DNA of 64,000 bases, from positions 248,001 to 312,000 of the forward strand of contig QWDQ01000022.1 in NCBI GenBank assembly GCA_003868215.1. The letters are read 5' to 3'. Below the pieces are notes generated by a model. It was not told where the DNA came from. It saw nothing but the letters and a program-made list of their open reading frames with translations, and searched no databases. The DNA comes from Pseudophaeomoniella oleicola (Eukaryota; Ascomycota; Eurotiomycetes; Phaeomoniellales; Phaeomoniellaceae). Position numbers and translations under genes: made by a program. Below, in pieces: positions 20,289-32,220 of the stretch (its first letter is position 1; each line of letters opens with the position of its first letter).

Positions 20289-21334
20289 GATGCTTCGTGA
20301 GGGAAGATGACAGTAACTTTCCACGTTTGAATGCCGTGGGAGAGGAACGCTAAAGTCGAAAAGATATGAGATGGGAACTATTGTTTCTACAATGGGATGT
20401 ATTCGCCAATGTATAGTTACTAGGAAGTTGCTTGTATCATAGTCATACCGCCCTTGGGTCAGGTGGGACAAGCTTCCTCTCGTTCGAATCTGACACCAAT
20501 CTGGCACCAGTGTTGCCAATCGCCCTGGACATGCCTGGACACGAGGGTAGAAGTTTGTGACTGTGGCTTACGTTAGACTGAGAATGTCAAAGTTTAGGAT
20601 GCAAGTTGCGATTATATCATCGCATCCTGAACGTTAGTAATTTTGTACTTTCGCGGGGTGTTCGGCACAGAGGACGGATCAAGTGATAATCCGTTCCAGA
20701 AGCCGTACTTCCAGATGCTGTTTCTAGGCAAAACTCCACCATCTACGCCCTACATGCGACGATATCATCAGAGCGAGAACATCGATCCAAGAGATATATC
20801 AGAAAGGCCCGACTATCAGAGAATTTATAGAAGCATGACTGTCCAGTCGACTCCATCCTTGTCGCCGGTGATTCAGGACAATGACCTGTTATCTATGACT
20901 AAGACAAGCACACGTCTCCTGTAACCTCCTGCTAGCATCCACTCCTCAGCGGGTTTTCCTTCTTCCTCATATCACATCATCAGTCAGTCGAACATCTTGT
21001 AATAAACTCCAGAAACTTAAACGATACGGCATGTAAATCTACCACATCTAACGAAAGACGCAAGTATAGCGTAGTGTAGTGTAGAGTAGTGTTGTGTTGT
21101 GTTATTATGTTGAATATATACATAGGTAGAAAATGTTGACAATATTGTATTATAATCAAAATGCTGAGAAGGACTGCCTGTTCTGATCAAAGCTAGATAG
21201 GTAGATAGGTAGTTGTGATGCATTCTCAGTATCAGAAGGACTTTCGGCTGTCAGGTATATATATGTATGTATACTTACTACCAGTCAAAATCGCATCCTA
21301 CAATCCCATCCCTTCCCAACGATCCACACAGATC
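20289..21334. other. Intergenic: epoxide hydrolase promoter and MFS 3' region
   Basis: About 1 kb. An open frame at 20643-20924 reaches 93 codons only if a non-ATG start is allowed; from its first ATG it encodes about 69 polar residues with no domain, so I do not call it. GTAGTGTAGTG/GTTGTGTTGTG simple repeats lie at about 21071-21101 and AGGTAGATAGGTAG at 21196-21211. Confidence 0.45.
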
Positions 21335-23356
21335 CTACTCCTTTTCCTTCTCTTTCTCCCCACTTCCAGTTCCACTGCTGTTCGATCTCGTCGTATCGTC
21401 CACCTGTCTCCCAGCAGTATTATCAGTACTCTCCTCAATCTCCAACCCCTCAACGCGTTTCATGTACATCGGTCTATTCGCGCGCAGCCTCGCGCCGAAC
21501 TTCTGCAAAAATATGTAGCATGGGATCAGGCCGAAGGAGCAGATTATGCATTGGGCGGCGAAGGTCCATGTGTATCCTGTGGGGAGCAGGGTTAGGGGGG
21601 TGGTTCTGTAGGGAGATGAAAGGAGGGAGGGGAACAAACCTGAGGCTTCGACCCAGTAGAAAATGAACCAGGGGTTGATGAATGCTGAGAGCTGTGGAGG
21701 TAGGGGTGTCAGTCATTTTAATTTTATTTGGTTATTTGGGGCCGGGGGGGGATTTTTCGGCGGCTGATGATGGGGTTCTTTGAGAGAGGGGTTTGGATTT
21801 GGCTTACGTTGATTATGACGGAATAGAAGGTGATGACCTCATTGGCGTAGTCAGGGTAATTGTCGACGATGTATGCGGACAGGACTGTGTTTCCTGATTG
21901 TAGCCCTAGAGCAACTGTGTCCGTCAAGTCAGCCCGGCATACATAAAATGGGGAAGATTGCAATCAGCAGTCGATGAAGGTACCTACACAAAAAGAATGC
22001 GACCTGTCCGGTCATCCAATGCCAGGACTTGTCGACCGAGAGACCCCAGACCAGCAGACCAACAGACGAGATCGCCGCTGCAGGTATTCCCAACCAGAGT
22101 CGCATCTCGGGAACTCTCACGCCACCGTTTCTGCGTGTCAGGATAACGACAATCCTATCGCTCAGATGACCTGAGCAGACAACCTCGGCTGCGAGCAGGC
22201 CAACAAGCAGTCCAAGGAGGAGGGCGCCTTGGATTGCCGGGGAGTCGTTCACGTAGGCATCGGGAACGAGGGTGGTGATGCTGGTGATCCACCAGTACTG
22301 CATGAAGCAGTAGGCTAGGACGCTGATCACGATGGTGGGGTATTTGAATAGGACGAAGAATTGGACGACGGTCAGCCATGGCTTTGGGTGTGGGACGCCA
22401 GGGACCTTTTTGAAATGCTGCTCGCATTGTCAGCAGAATGCCATGACATTGCATACTGAAACACAGATAGATTAGGATTAATTACAAGGTAACCCAACTC
22501 CGTTGTTCTGGGAATGTTCAACTCAGAGCCACTGACGAGATCGCTGCTCGCGGCCAACACTTGGCGCTCTGATAGCACTACAGCAGCCCGCGGGTATAGT
22601 GTCTCTGGCAGTAGAAAGCACTGGCAAAGTAGAAGTGCGGCGAACAGTATCGTAACATGATAGGCGACCCACTCTCCAGAAGTTGCAAGGAGGCCACCGA
22701 CTAGTTTGTTCGTCAGTACAGTAACCCACATAGTTTGGCAGTCTAGTCTAGATCAACTCACAAACACCACCCAAACATGTCCCGATGTTAGCCGCTATAG
22801 TCCACAAACCGACTCGGAACCCCCTTTGATGTTCCCACGAGACATCATTGATAATGACGAGCCCAATATTCGCCGAAGGACCAGCACCAAGGCCTTGAAA
22901 GAACCTTGCCGCCATGTAGCCACTATAATTGATCGATTTGATAGATGTGCAGCCACTCGCGAGGACAGCAAGAGCCGTGCTCGCGATCAACGCTGGTCGT
23001 CGTCCATACGTATCCGCCAGAGCGCCGACCACCAACGGTCCAGCGGCAAGACCCAGACACGGCAGCGAAAAAGTCCAGTTCACCTGGGAATAGCTGATAT
23101 TCAATTGCTCTTCCAGGAACGAAAAGGACGGGATCGGAGCAGTGGTGAAATAGGTGAGCATGAAATAGCTGAAGACCGACACGAAAATGCATTTGTATTT
23201 TTGGAATGTTGTCCAGTTGAGTGGATCGCGGGTGTCGCTTGTCGGCGTAGGACTCAATGGCCGGCCCGAAGGATCGAGACGGACGTTTGACGCATCACCT
23301 TCTTCGACAACAGCTGCAGCTGTCGCGTCTGCAGGTATTCCACTTTCCTGCTTCAT
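21335..23356 (-). CDS. MFS transporter, DHA1-like drug/metabolite exporter
   Basis: Six exons, as complement: 22762-23356, 22486-22700, 21988-22417, 21808-21914, 21640-21691, 21335-21576. The introns are 61, 68, 73, 116 and 63 nt and the protein has 546 residues. An ~45-residue polar N-terminus leads to DPLNWTTFQKYKCIF, then twelve traceable hydrophobic segments. The loop 2-3 motif GALADTYGRRPALI is the MFS motif A. The DPLNW start and the PETLYPR and ELGYL segments before helix 7 resemble fungal DHA1 (TPO/FLU-type) H+ antiporters. The tail is Ser/Glu/Lys-rich. It should export small molecules or polyamines at the plasma membrane, but the substrate cannot be read from sequence. It diverges from the P450 gene across about 620 bp, suggesting shared control. 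Confidence 0.85.
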
Positions 23357-23978
23357 GGTTCGATCTCAGTACTGGCTGGGGTGTGAATGGGGACGCGAGA
23401 AAGAAACCAAGGAGAAGAAGAAGATGTCAGTAACATACATCAATTACTTTTCAGCTGCGTGTGGAACCCTTTTCTATATCACTTGCACATATCTTCTGTC
23501 TATCATACTGATCATCATACTGGTTGATTAGATCAATAGAAGATCAAGTCCTGATAAGATGCCGGCCCGTTCAGCAGCCACGAAACTCCACAGTCGAAGA
23601 TGAAAGAACCAATAGCAGCGCATAATGATTCCGACGCGGGCATTTCCATGTCGAGATATCCTCGACTTGACAGAACCGGAATAGCGCTTGATGCGACAGT
23701 ATCAGTGACTTTCATTGGGTCGTGTGGAAGATGGAGCATGTAATATCACAAAGTCATCGCTCTCGAGACAGAGAATGGACGATTGAGATATGACAATTTT
23801 GTTCTCTCTCCTCTACTTGCCTCATTGAGATCAAATGAGTCTGATGAGAAAGGCTGAGAAACGCCCATAAATGCATCCTAGGTTTTCGGCATCTTCAATC
23901 GCTCATGTTCTTTTCTGCCTGACCGAATCTATACCCTTGTAATCATTATTCTGGCGACTGTCTTCACTTCTTCCCAAG
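23357..23978. promoter_or_regulatory. Divergent promoter between the MFS transporter and the P450
   Basis: 622 bp between the two start codons must hold both promoters. A short minus frame (23533-23739) has no domain. Just upstream of the P450, CCCATAAATGCATCC at about 23866-23880 offers a weak TATA-like element about 100 bp before the ATG. No clear CGG palindrome for the nearby Zn2Cys6 regulator was recognised. Confidence 0.45.
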
Positions 23979-25415
23979 ATGCTCGCTCTCTATCTTCTCC
24001 CAATTGCATACATTCTCTACGTTTTCATTTCCGCCTACCTCGTTCACAGAACCACAAAAGTACCTGGACCATGGTTTACCAACCTCACCTCCATCGTGTT
24101 GAAGTACCATGAATTCTCAAAGAATCGCCGGTTATGGATTCACTCACTACACGAGAAATACGGCCCCGTGGTCCGATTGGCTCCCAACGAGGTGTCTTTC
24201 GCGAACCTCGAAGGGTTGAAAGAAATCTACCAAAGCGGCGGCAGTGGATATGATAAGACCGAGTTTTACGATCTTTTCAAGCAGTATGGCAATCGCACGA
24301 TGTTCTCGACGTTGAATAAGCAAGACCATGCTCAGCGAAAAAAGCTGTTCGCGGATCGATATGCGATGACTAATATCGTGCGTCCGGAGATCATTTCTGG
24401 AATTCAGCAGCGGGCAGCGAGTGTGCTGGAGAAAGTAAAGGCATCGGTGGGCAGCCATCATGATGTCTATGTGACCCTCCACTGTTATGCATTGGACTGT
24501 GCCTCACATTTCCTGTTCACTCCCGGCGGGACCAACACGCTCAACAACCCTTCTGACCTCCCTCTAATGCAAGAGCTATCTTACCACGATAGCATAAGAC
24601 AGCGCCTCATTGAATACTATTGTCCTCCCTTGAACAACTTCCTCACAATATTCTCGCGCAAATCCATCCCGCTATCCAAAGACTATGTCCTCAGTCGCTG
24701 CAGCGCCACCAACGAATCCGAGACATCCCTAATCTCCAAACTTCAATCCAAGTCCTCGTCCCTTACCACCGTCGAAATGGCCGCCGAATGCATGGATCAC
24801 ATGGCCGCCGGCATCGACACCACCGGCGACGGTCTCTGTTTCATCATGCACGAGATCTCACTGCCGCGCTCCCAACACATCCAAGACAAACTCCGCGCCG
24901 AGCTACTCTCGAACCCCACATCCAGACTCGACGAGCTTCCTTACCTCGACGCCGTGATCAAAGAAGGCCTGCGCTTATTCGCGCCCATCCCCATGAGCCA
25001 CCCCCGCTACGTCCCCGCTGGCGGCCGCCTCATCTCCGGCCACCACCTCCCTTCCGGCTCGATCGTAAGCTGCCAACCGTACTCGCTGCACCTCCTCAAC
25101 GCTTCGGTCTGGGGTCCCGAAGACCCTCCGACCACCTTCGCCCCCTCACGCTGGCTCAATGCCGACAACAACGAAAATCGAATCCTCGAAATGAACCGAT
25201 TATTCTTCTCCTTCGGCGCCGGCGGCAGAGGTTGCATCGGCAGAAACCTAGCCACCGTCGAGATGAAGACGTTGCTGCGGGAGATTTACTCAAAATTCAG
25301 GACGACGGTGGCACCCGAGATGAGGGGGGATATGAGTATTGATGATCAGATCATTGCTAGCCGGCCGAAGGATCAGACGTGTTTGTTGGAGTTCGAGGCT
25401 TTGGTGGGTTCATGA
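23979..25415 (+). CDS. Cytochrome P450 monooxygenase
   Basis: A single exon encodes 478 residues. A membrane anchor (residues 1-22) is followed by the KVPGPW hinge. The oxygen-binding helix has AGIDTT (about 276-281), the ExxR motif is EGLR (329-332), the PERF-like region is FAPSRW, and the haem loop is FSFGAGGRGCIG with the thiolate Cys419. All essential motifs are present. Class II fungal P450s sit in the ER membrane and take electrons from CPR. The family number and substrate cannot be read from sequence. Lack of introns is somewhat unusual beside its intron-rich neighbours. It sits between an exporter and, further right, a Zn2Cys6 regulator; with the epoxide hydrolase it could form an oxidation-hydration route. 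GC content rises in the second half (24700-25270). Confidence 0.92.
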   Translation: MLALYLLPIAYILYVFISAYLVHRTTKVPGPWFTNLTSIVLKYHEFSKNRRLWIHSLHEKYGPVVRLAPNEVSFANLEGLKEIYQSGGSGYDKTEFYDLFKQYGNRTMFSTLNKQDHAQRKKLFADRYAMTNIVRPEIISGIQQRAASVLEKVKASVGSHHDVYVTLHCYALDCASHFLFTPGGTNTLNNPSDLPLMQELSYHDSIRQRLIEYYCPPLNNFLTIFSRKSIPLSKDYVLSRCSATNESETSLISKLQSKSSSLTTVEMAAECMDHMAAGIDTTGDGLCFIMHEISLPRSQHIQDKLRAELLSNPTSRLDELPYLDAVIKEGLRLFAPIPMSHPRYVPAGGRLISGHHLPSGSIVSCQPYSLHLLNASVWGPEDPPTTFAPSRWLNADNNENRILEMNRLFFSFGAGGRGCIGRNLATVEMKTLLREIYSKFRTTVAPEMRGDMSIDDQIIASRPKDQTCLLEFEALVGS

Positions 25416-25674
25416 GAGGGAGGGGAAGAAGAAAGGAAAAATCGGAGTCGGTGGTATTGAAAAGTGAGCGGGATGGAGAAGTTCGGTCATGGGCATGATT
25501 TATGATAAGGGGGAATAAGTCTTGACATTGCATGTATATCAGACTAGCAGTATTCGAATGAGAATACTTATGGGTGATCACAGAAGCATGATAGTATCAC
25601 GGAGTGACTTCCATGATATATTGGTTATCCCTCATCAGCGTCATTTTCTTTCTTGCATTTTGTAGGGCCAGGAT

Positions 25675-26610
25675 CTATTCTACAGCTCTCACAATATAGC
25701 TCTCGCTTCCCGCTATGACTTTCTCGCCAACATTCCAAGATTTCGGCCCGGTATCGGCTCTCTCGTCAAGCCTTGCAAAGCTATCAAGCTCGCCAATCTG
25801 ATGGACCGTTTTCCACTCCTTCCGTTCGGCATCGAAATCTTGTCGCAAAGCCACAAATGTCACATCCTCTCCCTTGACCACTTGCCGTAACGCAAGATAG
25901 TACTTTCCCACCTTCGCGTGAAACATTTTACTCCCTTCTTCCTTTCCACTGTTCCCAGACTGACGGCCGATGCTTTCCAAAAGCCAACACAAATCTACGT
26001 CGTCACTACCCGTTGGCCATTGGAGCTCCCTCCAGATCTCCTCGTAGGGCATGACTCTACCACCAGCATCTGGATTCGGCATCTCTCCCGTCTCGAGGTC
26101 ATCACCATTGGGAAGTTTGGTGAAGTCGCCAACATCTGGGGCAGGTTCGGGTTCGGACGAGTTGGGATTGTGGTTGGAGTCTATGATGTGTGTGAACTTG
26201 ACCTTGGCTGTGGGAGTGATGTTAGTTGGAGTCAGTAGCACGGAAGGGCCATTGACGCAGCTTAGCAGGCACATAGGAAGGCTGACAAAGGGCTGACCGA
26301 GCCGGTTCCTCTCGACGCCATGCGAGACTCTCCTTTAGATGTGCTATCATTACCAAGCTCGAAATATCACAAGAGAGAAATGGAAACGCAGTGAAGTATA
26401 CTGGCAAGGAAACTGTTACAGAAACATACCAGGATCCTGAGGGTCTACAACTCGTTCCCCTGCTAACGCCCAATCGATACTTCCGTCACTCTTCTTAACT
26501 CTCAGATCGACATAGTATCCACCCACACTCAGAACCAGGGTGTCCGTTGGCTCCGAAGCAGGGGCAGGTGGCCATCGGATGCTCACACGTGTCGAAGCTC
26601 GCGGTGCCAT
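25675..26610 (-). CDS. HRI1: HRI1-family protein
   Basis: Preferred model: complement of 26430-26610, 26287-26343 and 25675-26207, 256 residues (yeast Hri1 has 244). The start MAPRASTRVSIRWPP and then PTDTLVLSVGGYYVDLRV and IDWALAGE are characteristic of the HRI1 fold, which pairs two lipocalin-like beta-barrels. The last exon has KFTHIIDS, a LPNGDDLETGEM segment, NPDAGG and YEEIWREL, all family-typical. Hri1 is a cytosolic or nuclear yeast protein of unclear role that interacts with Hrr25 and Sec72. The 57-nt middle exon (HLKESLAWRREEP) is uncertain: its donor is GTCAGC, and joining exon 1 straight to exon 3 also keeps frame, giving 237 residues. The outer exons are firm. Confidence 0.78.
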
Positions 26611-26807
26611 CAATTCTGGGGGATAGAAAACTGTCGAAATGCTGACAGAATACGTTGTGCTGCCACGCTCGGTGAAGTTCAAACTCGAGAAGAATGTGGT
26701 TGTTTGTAGATCCGGAGTTCTGCGTTAGAATCTTTGGGGGACATGGATTTAACCAAGATCCACCATCAGGCATCTCCTCGAATTGCCTTACTGGTACTAG
26801 CGCGAGA

Positions 26808-28612
26808 TCAGTACGGTATGAAGTCAAGCATTTCGATATCCCCTGTTCGTAATTAGTCCTGCGAATGAAAGTACTACAGTACTAGCTATTGCTTACCATT
26901 CAGCATAACATCGTTATCTCGAGGGTCCAAGGCGTCATCAGCGCATTTCCAAGAGTCTTCGAGGATGGCAATTGCTCGCAAAACGTTACGTATGCGCAAC
27001 GTCTCAAAGAGCTGCTGAAGTAGACTCTTGATCACCATCCTATCGGGACCGATAGCTTCACATCTGTACGACCACGGATGTTAGTCTTGGATTTCCGAAG
27101 CAAATGCGTAATTCCAATGGGTTATGTGGCTGACCCTGCGGTGAATATCGGCGTTGTCAACAGCGCCCACGGACTCAACTCAACTACTGGCAAGATACCG
27201 ACGACAGCGCAGATAATTTTGTGGACGCATTCTTGGACTTCATTCGAATCGAGTCTCAATCTCCTCACTCTCCGGTAGATATGGATCAACGCTGAATACT
27301 GGTATGCCTGATTGCACGCGTTGAACTGTCGGATTTCATCTTCATTCAAAGTGACATATGAGGGGACCTTGAGACCTTCACGGTCCCGGTGAATCATTGC
27401 CCGAACGGATTGCTCAAGCCAGGATGCTTCTCGTTCAATGTCTGTCTCACAAAGTATGAAACTGAATTGATTGGTTGGTTCTTTCGAAACGGGTGATGTT
27501 TGAGCGACAATGTCCCGTGTAATAGCTGCTCTTTCATCGGAAGCAACCAATGGGCTTCGATTCCACTGAGATGTATTTGCTGCCTTAGATTGCTCCAGCC
27601 GCTGACGCTCCCATGCAATAGCACCGATCTCCTTGAAAGCAGTGTTGAGATCGGAGGAATAACCTGCATACAGGTCGAGATAGCAGTCTTCCTCATTCTG
27701 GCTGCCATGGCAAATCAAGGCTCTTGGACCATGTATATGTTCCGGTCCTATATCAAAGACTTGGCCTCGAGACAACCCACGCCTCGTCAATGCAGTCAAA
27801 GCTTCGACGGAGACATACCATCTAGACGTAAGCCAGTCCTGACTTCCTAAGCTCCTGGTTTCGGCGTCGACTATGGCAGAACTTCTAGCGCGAAGCTTCG
27901 CAGTAGACTCAATGAGAGCCTTCGCTCCTTCCACATGAATGCGCCAAGAAGTATCGGCTTTTCCGGAATAGATCTCGCAAACACATAATGTTTTAATTGT
28001 ATGTAGCAAAGCAAACCTAGCCTCTGGGTTTCTAGTCTGTTGCAGCTCCCGCTGTAGACATTGAAGGCTGAGAGACATGAGATTGGCTACAGCAGTCTCG
28101 GGAATGAATTGTGTAGACACTCCATTGAGTAGAGTCATGCGATGAAGCGACGACAAGGCCATCGTTGCATACATCAGAGATGGTGTATTGAAAGCCATAG
28201 GCAAAATATGGTGGCAGATTTGATCACGCATGTGTGGATGTGACGCAATGAAGGAGGCCTTGGTGATGTAGTGGTGAAGTAGTAGATTGTCCGTATGTGG
28301 CTGTGAAGGCATCGGGCTTATATCAACTCGTTGGAGCGTCCTGTTTAATGCTGAATCATTTGTCGACCTCGTCTCTGAGACCGCCAGGGTTGATTGTTCG
28401 GACTGCATGTGAAGGTTCTCTCCCTCCATCTTCGCCTTCCTGTTTCGTGATGCAGAGGGTTCTCGTGGCACACGCCCTTCCCACTTCAACGTGACAACAT
28501 AGCTGCACGTTGCTCTCGCCTGTAAGCATCGACTGCAGTTCGGCTTTCCCTCGTCACATTTTTGACGGCGTTTCTTGCATCTTGTGCAACCATGATGCGA
28601 GCGAGAAGACAT
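26808..28612 (-). CDS. Zn2Cys6 fungal transcription factor
   Basis: Three exons (complement of 27135-28612, 26897-27063, 26808-26842; introns 71 and 54 nt) give 559 residues. The DNA-binding domain is at the very N-terminus: C9-X2-C12-X6-C19-X6-C26-X2-C29-X6-C36 in the usual SHHGCTRCKKRRQKCDE setting. An ATG five codons upstream (28627) is an alternative start; 28612 fits the usual MxSRSHHGC opening. The rest matches the fungal-specific middle region (fungal_trans_2 type), with ENPSLMYATMALSS-like helices near residue 150 and a helical C-terminus. It should bind CGG-containing sites as a dimer. It lies two genes from the P450 and may regulate the P450/MFS pair, but position is the only evidence. 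The last exon adds just 11 codons including the stop. Confidence 0.88.
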
Positions 28613-29401
28613 GGCATCTCCTACCATATATGGTCAAGTATGTTACAATAATCCTCAAAGGATGTCTCTTCAGCTGATGAAGATGAAGCAGGCCATGGTA
28701 GCAGAGGAAATAGTCCGCTTGCTCCTTTGCTCTAGGCAAGCCACTAAGTCCTTGCTGGAAAGTCGCTTGAAGGGTAGGATCATGTCAAGTCACTATAGCT
28801 TCCCTGAATGCTTTGAGGACCAAGTATCTGAAATATGTTAATAAATGTATTCGTATGGAGTACCTCGGCGGAAAAAGTACGAGTCTTGGCGTCAAGACAA
28901 GCTAAGTCATCTTAAGTAAGCTACGCTTTAACAAGACCGTTGGAATAATTATTAATCCAAAGATGACAAGGCCGCTGTCATTAACCTATTCGTAAGTTTG
29001 GGGCGGCATCGGTGGCTCAATTCACCCGAAACTTCATCTCCAATCTCCAATTACTTAGGTAACTTATCTCCATTTGCCTGGATTCGGATGGAAATCTTGT
29101 TCAAGCCAGATCTCATGAAAGACAAAGATGGCCGATTACCTATTCAGCTGTCTATTTTCTCTTTAGCTGTTTTCTTACATATCTTCTTTCGCAATCACTC
29201 TTGTATCCTGCCAGTCAAGATTCATCCTCTTTGTGTTTGTTGCCGTTCTTCCAATACCGTGTCCGCAATTTACCCTCAATAACTAGTACAACGCTTCTGA
29301 ATCTCCCATCCTAGAGTTGCGATCGCTTGTCCTATCGCCTCAGCATAATTTAGGTAATCGCGCATTTACTTCGTTGGTGCCCGCCTAAGAGTTCACTCAC
29401 T
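28613..29401. promoter_or_regulatory. Divergent promoter between the Zn2Cys6 gene and ERO1
   Basis: 789 bp between two divergent start codons. A plus frame at 28998-29282 has no domain. I looked for an unfolded-protein-response element upstream of ERO1 and recognised none with confidence. No other feature seen. Confidence 0.4.
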
Positions 29402-31224
29402 ATGAGGAGTGCAGCGCAGGTGTTTTACCTGGCATTCTACTCTTTATTAGGTGTCGCCCATAGCGCCAATGGAGCCAGCGATACGTGTGTAGTAGGTTTC
29501 ACTTGCTCTCTCTATAGAAGCTGGACTAATCCTCGCAGATTGACCCAGAAGCCATTGTCTCTGATGCCTGTACCTCGTATGGCACCCTCGATGATCTAAA
29601 CGCTAAGATCGCCCCAACTCTCAACGATATTACGCAGAACACCGATTTCTTCTCCTATTACAGACTCAACTTGTATAACAAAGAATGCCCCTTCTGGTCG
29701 GATGAGCAGGGCATGTGCAGTAATCGAGCATGTGCCGTGAATACGCTGGATAACGAAGAGGACATCCCTCCAATATGGAGAGCCGAAGAGCTAAGCAAAC
29801 TGGAGGGCCCAAGAGCTGGGCATCCAACGAGAGAAAAGCAACGTGAGCGGCCGAAGAAGCCATTGCAAGGGAAACTGGGGGATGATGTGGGTGAAACCTG
29901 CATTGTTGAGTATGACGATGAATGCGACGATCGCGACTATTGCGTGCCGGATGACGAAGGCACGGGAGGCAAAGGTGACTATGTCAGCCTTGTTAACAAT
30001 ACGGAGAGGTATACTGGATATGCGGGTATGGGTTCTCGTCAAGTCTGGGATTCTATCTATAAGGAGAACTGCTTTTCACGACCGGTGACTCAGTCATCCA
30101 CGGAAAATCAAGCTTTTCCCGCAAGAGCTACAGACGCCGCGCAGGACTTGCGCAATGTCTTTCAGGACTACGGGAAACAGCACGTCACCGATGACAACGA
30201 AAAGCAATACTCGTTGGATGATGAGTGTCTCGAACAGAGAGCGTTCTATCGCCTCGTCAGTGGAATGCATGCATCCATATCCACACATCTGTGTTGGGAG
30301 TTCTTCAACCAAACTACCGGTGAATGGTACCACAATACACAGTGCTACAAGGAGCGTGTGCATAACTTCCCAGAGCGAGTGTCAAATCTGTACTTCAATT
30401 ATGCCATATTAACCCGGGCGATGGTTAAAGTACGGAAATATCTTCAGTCCTACACATTCTGTTCCGGCGACCCAATGCAAGACAGAGAAACGAAGACCAA
30501 AGTCTTGGCATTGGTCGACAAAGCCTCTTCTGCTCCGAGTACGTTCGACGAGAGCCTCTTGTTTCACGACAGAGATGGCCTCATCCTCAAAGAAGACTTC
30601 CGAAATCGCTTCCGCAACGTTAGCCGTATCATGGACTGCGTCGGTTGCGATAAATGTCGTCTCTGGGGAAAGCTACAGACAGCCGGTTACGGGGCTGCAC
30701 TCAAGATACTGTTCGAATTTGATGAGACCAAGGATGGCGAAAATCCATTGCTTCGCCGCACAGAGTTGGTGGCATTGATGAACACTTTTGGTCGTGTGTC
30801 TCATAGTCTGGCTGCCGTAAAGCAGTTCCGCGCGGAGCTTGCAGGTGAGCCTTCTAGTCAAGAACCCGCGATCGAGGCACCATCCGACCAGAAGCATACC
30901 GTCAGTGACGGTTCTGATGAAGACGAGTGGTTTGAGGATTTCGATGAGGAGTCTGATCGACCACGTCCAGGTGGTATCAAAGAAGACTTCTACGCGGAAG
31001 CTGATCTCGTTTGGAGAGCGTTCAAATATGTCATCAAGAGCTGGATCAGTTTCCCTTTTAGACTGTGAGTGCAAGAGTGATAATTCCATTGTGCAATCGC
31101 TTACATACTTCGCAGGCCTGCTATCATCGTTATGGAGCTCAACCGACTCTGGGCATTCTGGTTAGGTCTCCCTGTTCCGCCTCGATCATGGGGTGTATAT
31201 ATTCCGAATCGCGATGAGCTTTGA
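29402..31224 (+). CDS. ERO1: Endoplasmic reticulum oxidoreductin ERO1
   Basis: Exons 29402-29488, 29539-31064 and 31116-31224 (introns 50 and 51 nt) give 573 residues. A signal peptide covers about residues 1-20 (RSAAQVFYLAFYSLLGVAHS). The shuttle disulfide is C89-X4-C94 (GMCSNRAC), and the active-site CxxCxxC is C396, C399, C402 (CVGCDKC), near the FAD-binding helices. The segments TDFFSYYRLNLY, GYAGMGSRQVWD and SISTHLC are family hallmarks. ERO1 reoxidises protein disulfide isomerase in the ER lumen, passing electrons through FAD to oxygen. The short last exon restores the usual PVPPRSW...NRDEL end; its RDEL-like C-terminus may help ER retention. A Glu/Asp-rich insert lies at about residues 485-510. 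All key residues are present. Confidence 0.95.
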
Positions 31225-31870
31225 TCTCGATCAAGTAAAGACCGGCATTACACGACGGCGGTCCCTACTCCTTCTTCATCTCTGTTGTCTGTTGTTGGCA
31301 TTTAGCGAAGTTGCGGAGTTATTTTAGGAACCATTTCTGGCTCGGATAGCGGTCTGTTCATACATCAGGAAGGGGGGGCGTTGTTTGATATTGAAGACGA
31401 AGAAAAGAAATAAAAGGGCATATACATAGGTTTATAATTGGTTTTTTGGGGGGGAAAGATACCAATTTGTAAAATAAAAAAAGGAGGTCTCAGTCACGTA
31501 CGTACACAACCACACCGCACAATCTAATCACAACAAACAACAACACCTCATCGCAACAATCCCGAGTCTCCCATCGTCGTCCCTCCTTTTCCCTTCTTCT
31601 TTCATACCTATACAAGGGTATCTACATAGTACATACATACCTTTTTCACCTCTGCATGATAACCCCCAACCCCTCCTCCCCTCTCCCCAAGAAGGACCCT
31701 GCATCAACGACGTCATTCACTCACTCACCCATTCGCTTACTGTACTACCTACTCCAAAACAAAACAAAACAAAACAGAAAGGCGCCACAATCCTGCCAAA
31801 GTGCCCCTCTTCATCGTCATCGGTGATATATGCTCTACATATATGTTGATTTGATTGATTTGATTTCATT

Positions 31871-31909
<39 letters not shown>

Positions 31910-32034
31910 CATTACTGCCCCCCTTTTTTCTTTTTTTTTATTCTTCTCGTCTATCTTCCCGTTTTCTCATCTCTTCTCATCTTCATCTCGAAAGGAAAAA
32001 AAGAAGAAAAAAAGAAAAGAAGAAAGAAAGAAAA
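31225..32034. other. Intergenic with simple repeats upstream of a small gene
   Basis: 810 bp holding the ERO1 3' region and the promoter and leader of the 32035 gene. A (TAC)13 microsatellite covers 31871-31909, and 31920-32030 is first T-rich and then almost pure A/G just before the ATG. AAACAAAACAAAAC lies at about 31755-31775. No gene seen. Confidence 0.5.
31871..31909 (+). repeat. (TAC)13 microsatellite
   Basis: Thirteen perfect TAC units in the upstream region of the 32035 gene. It lies about 125 bp before the ATG, so it may be in the transcript leader. Length variation between strains is likely. Confidence 0.95.
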
Positions 32035-32184
32035 ATGCTCCGCACGATCCTCGAACTCCTCTCATTCCTCCTCCTCCTCGCCGCCTGGGTCACCGGCAAC
32101 CTCGACCCGACGCAAAAGCGCCTCCAGGAAATCCTGCTGGACACGCTCGGCGAGACGAAAGTTAGCTATGGATTGAAAAGTATG

Positions 32185-32220
<36 letters not shown>

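Noticed and set aside
20481-20495. GTTCGAATC-like tRNA B-box
   Set aside because: No matching A-box or foldable cloverleaf around it; occurs in the epoxide hydrolase upstream region.
20643-20924. Possible small gene of 93 codons
   Set aside because: Needs a non-ATG start for that length, no domain, no splice support, in a promoter region.
24620-25342. 240-codon plus frame rich in Arg, His and Pro
   Set aside because: Overlaps the P450 in another frame; amino-acid make-up is that of a GC-rich shadow.
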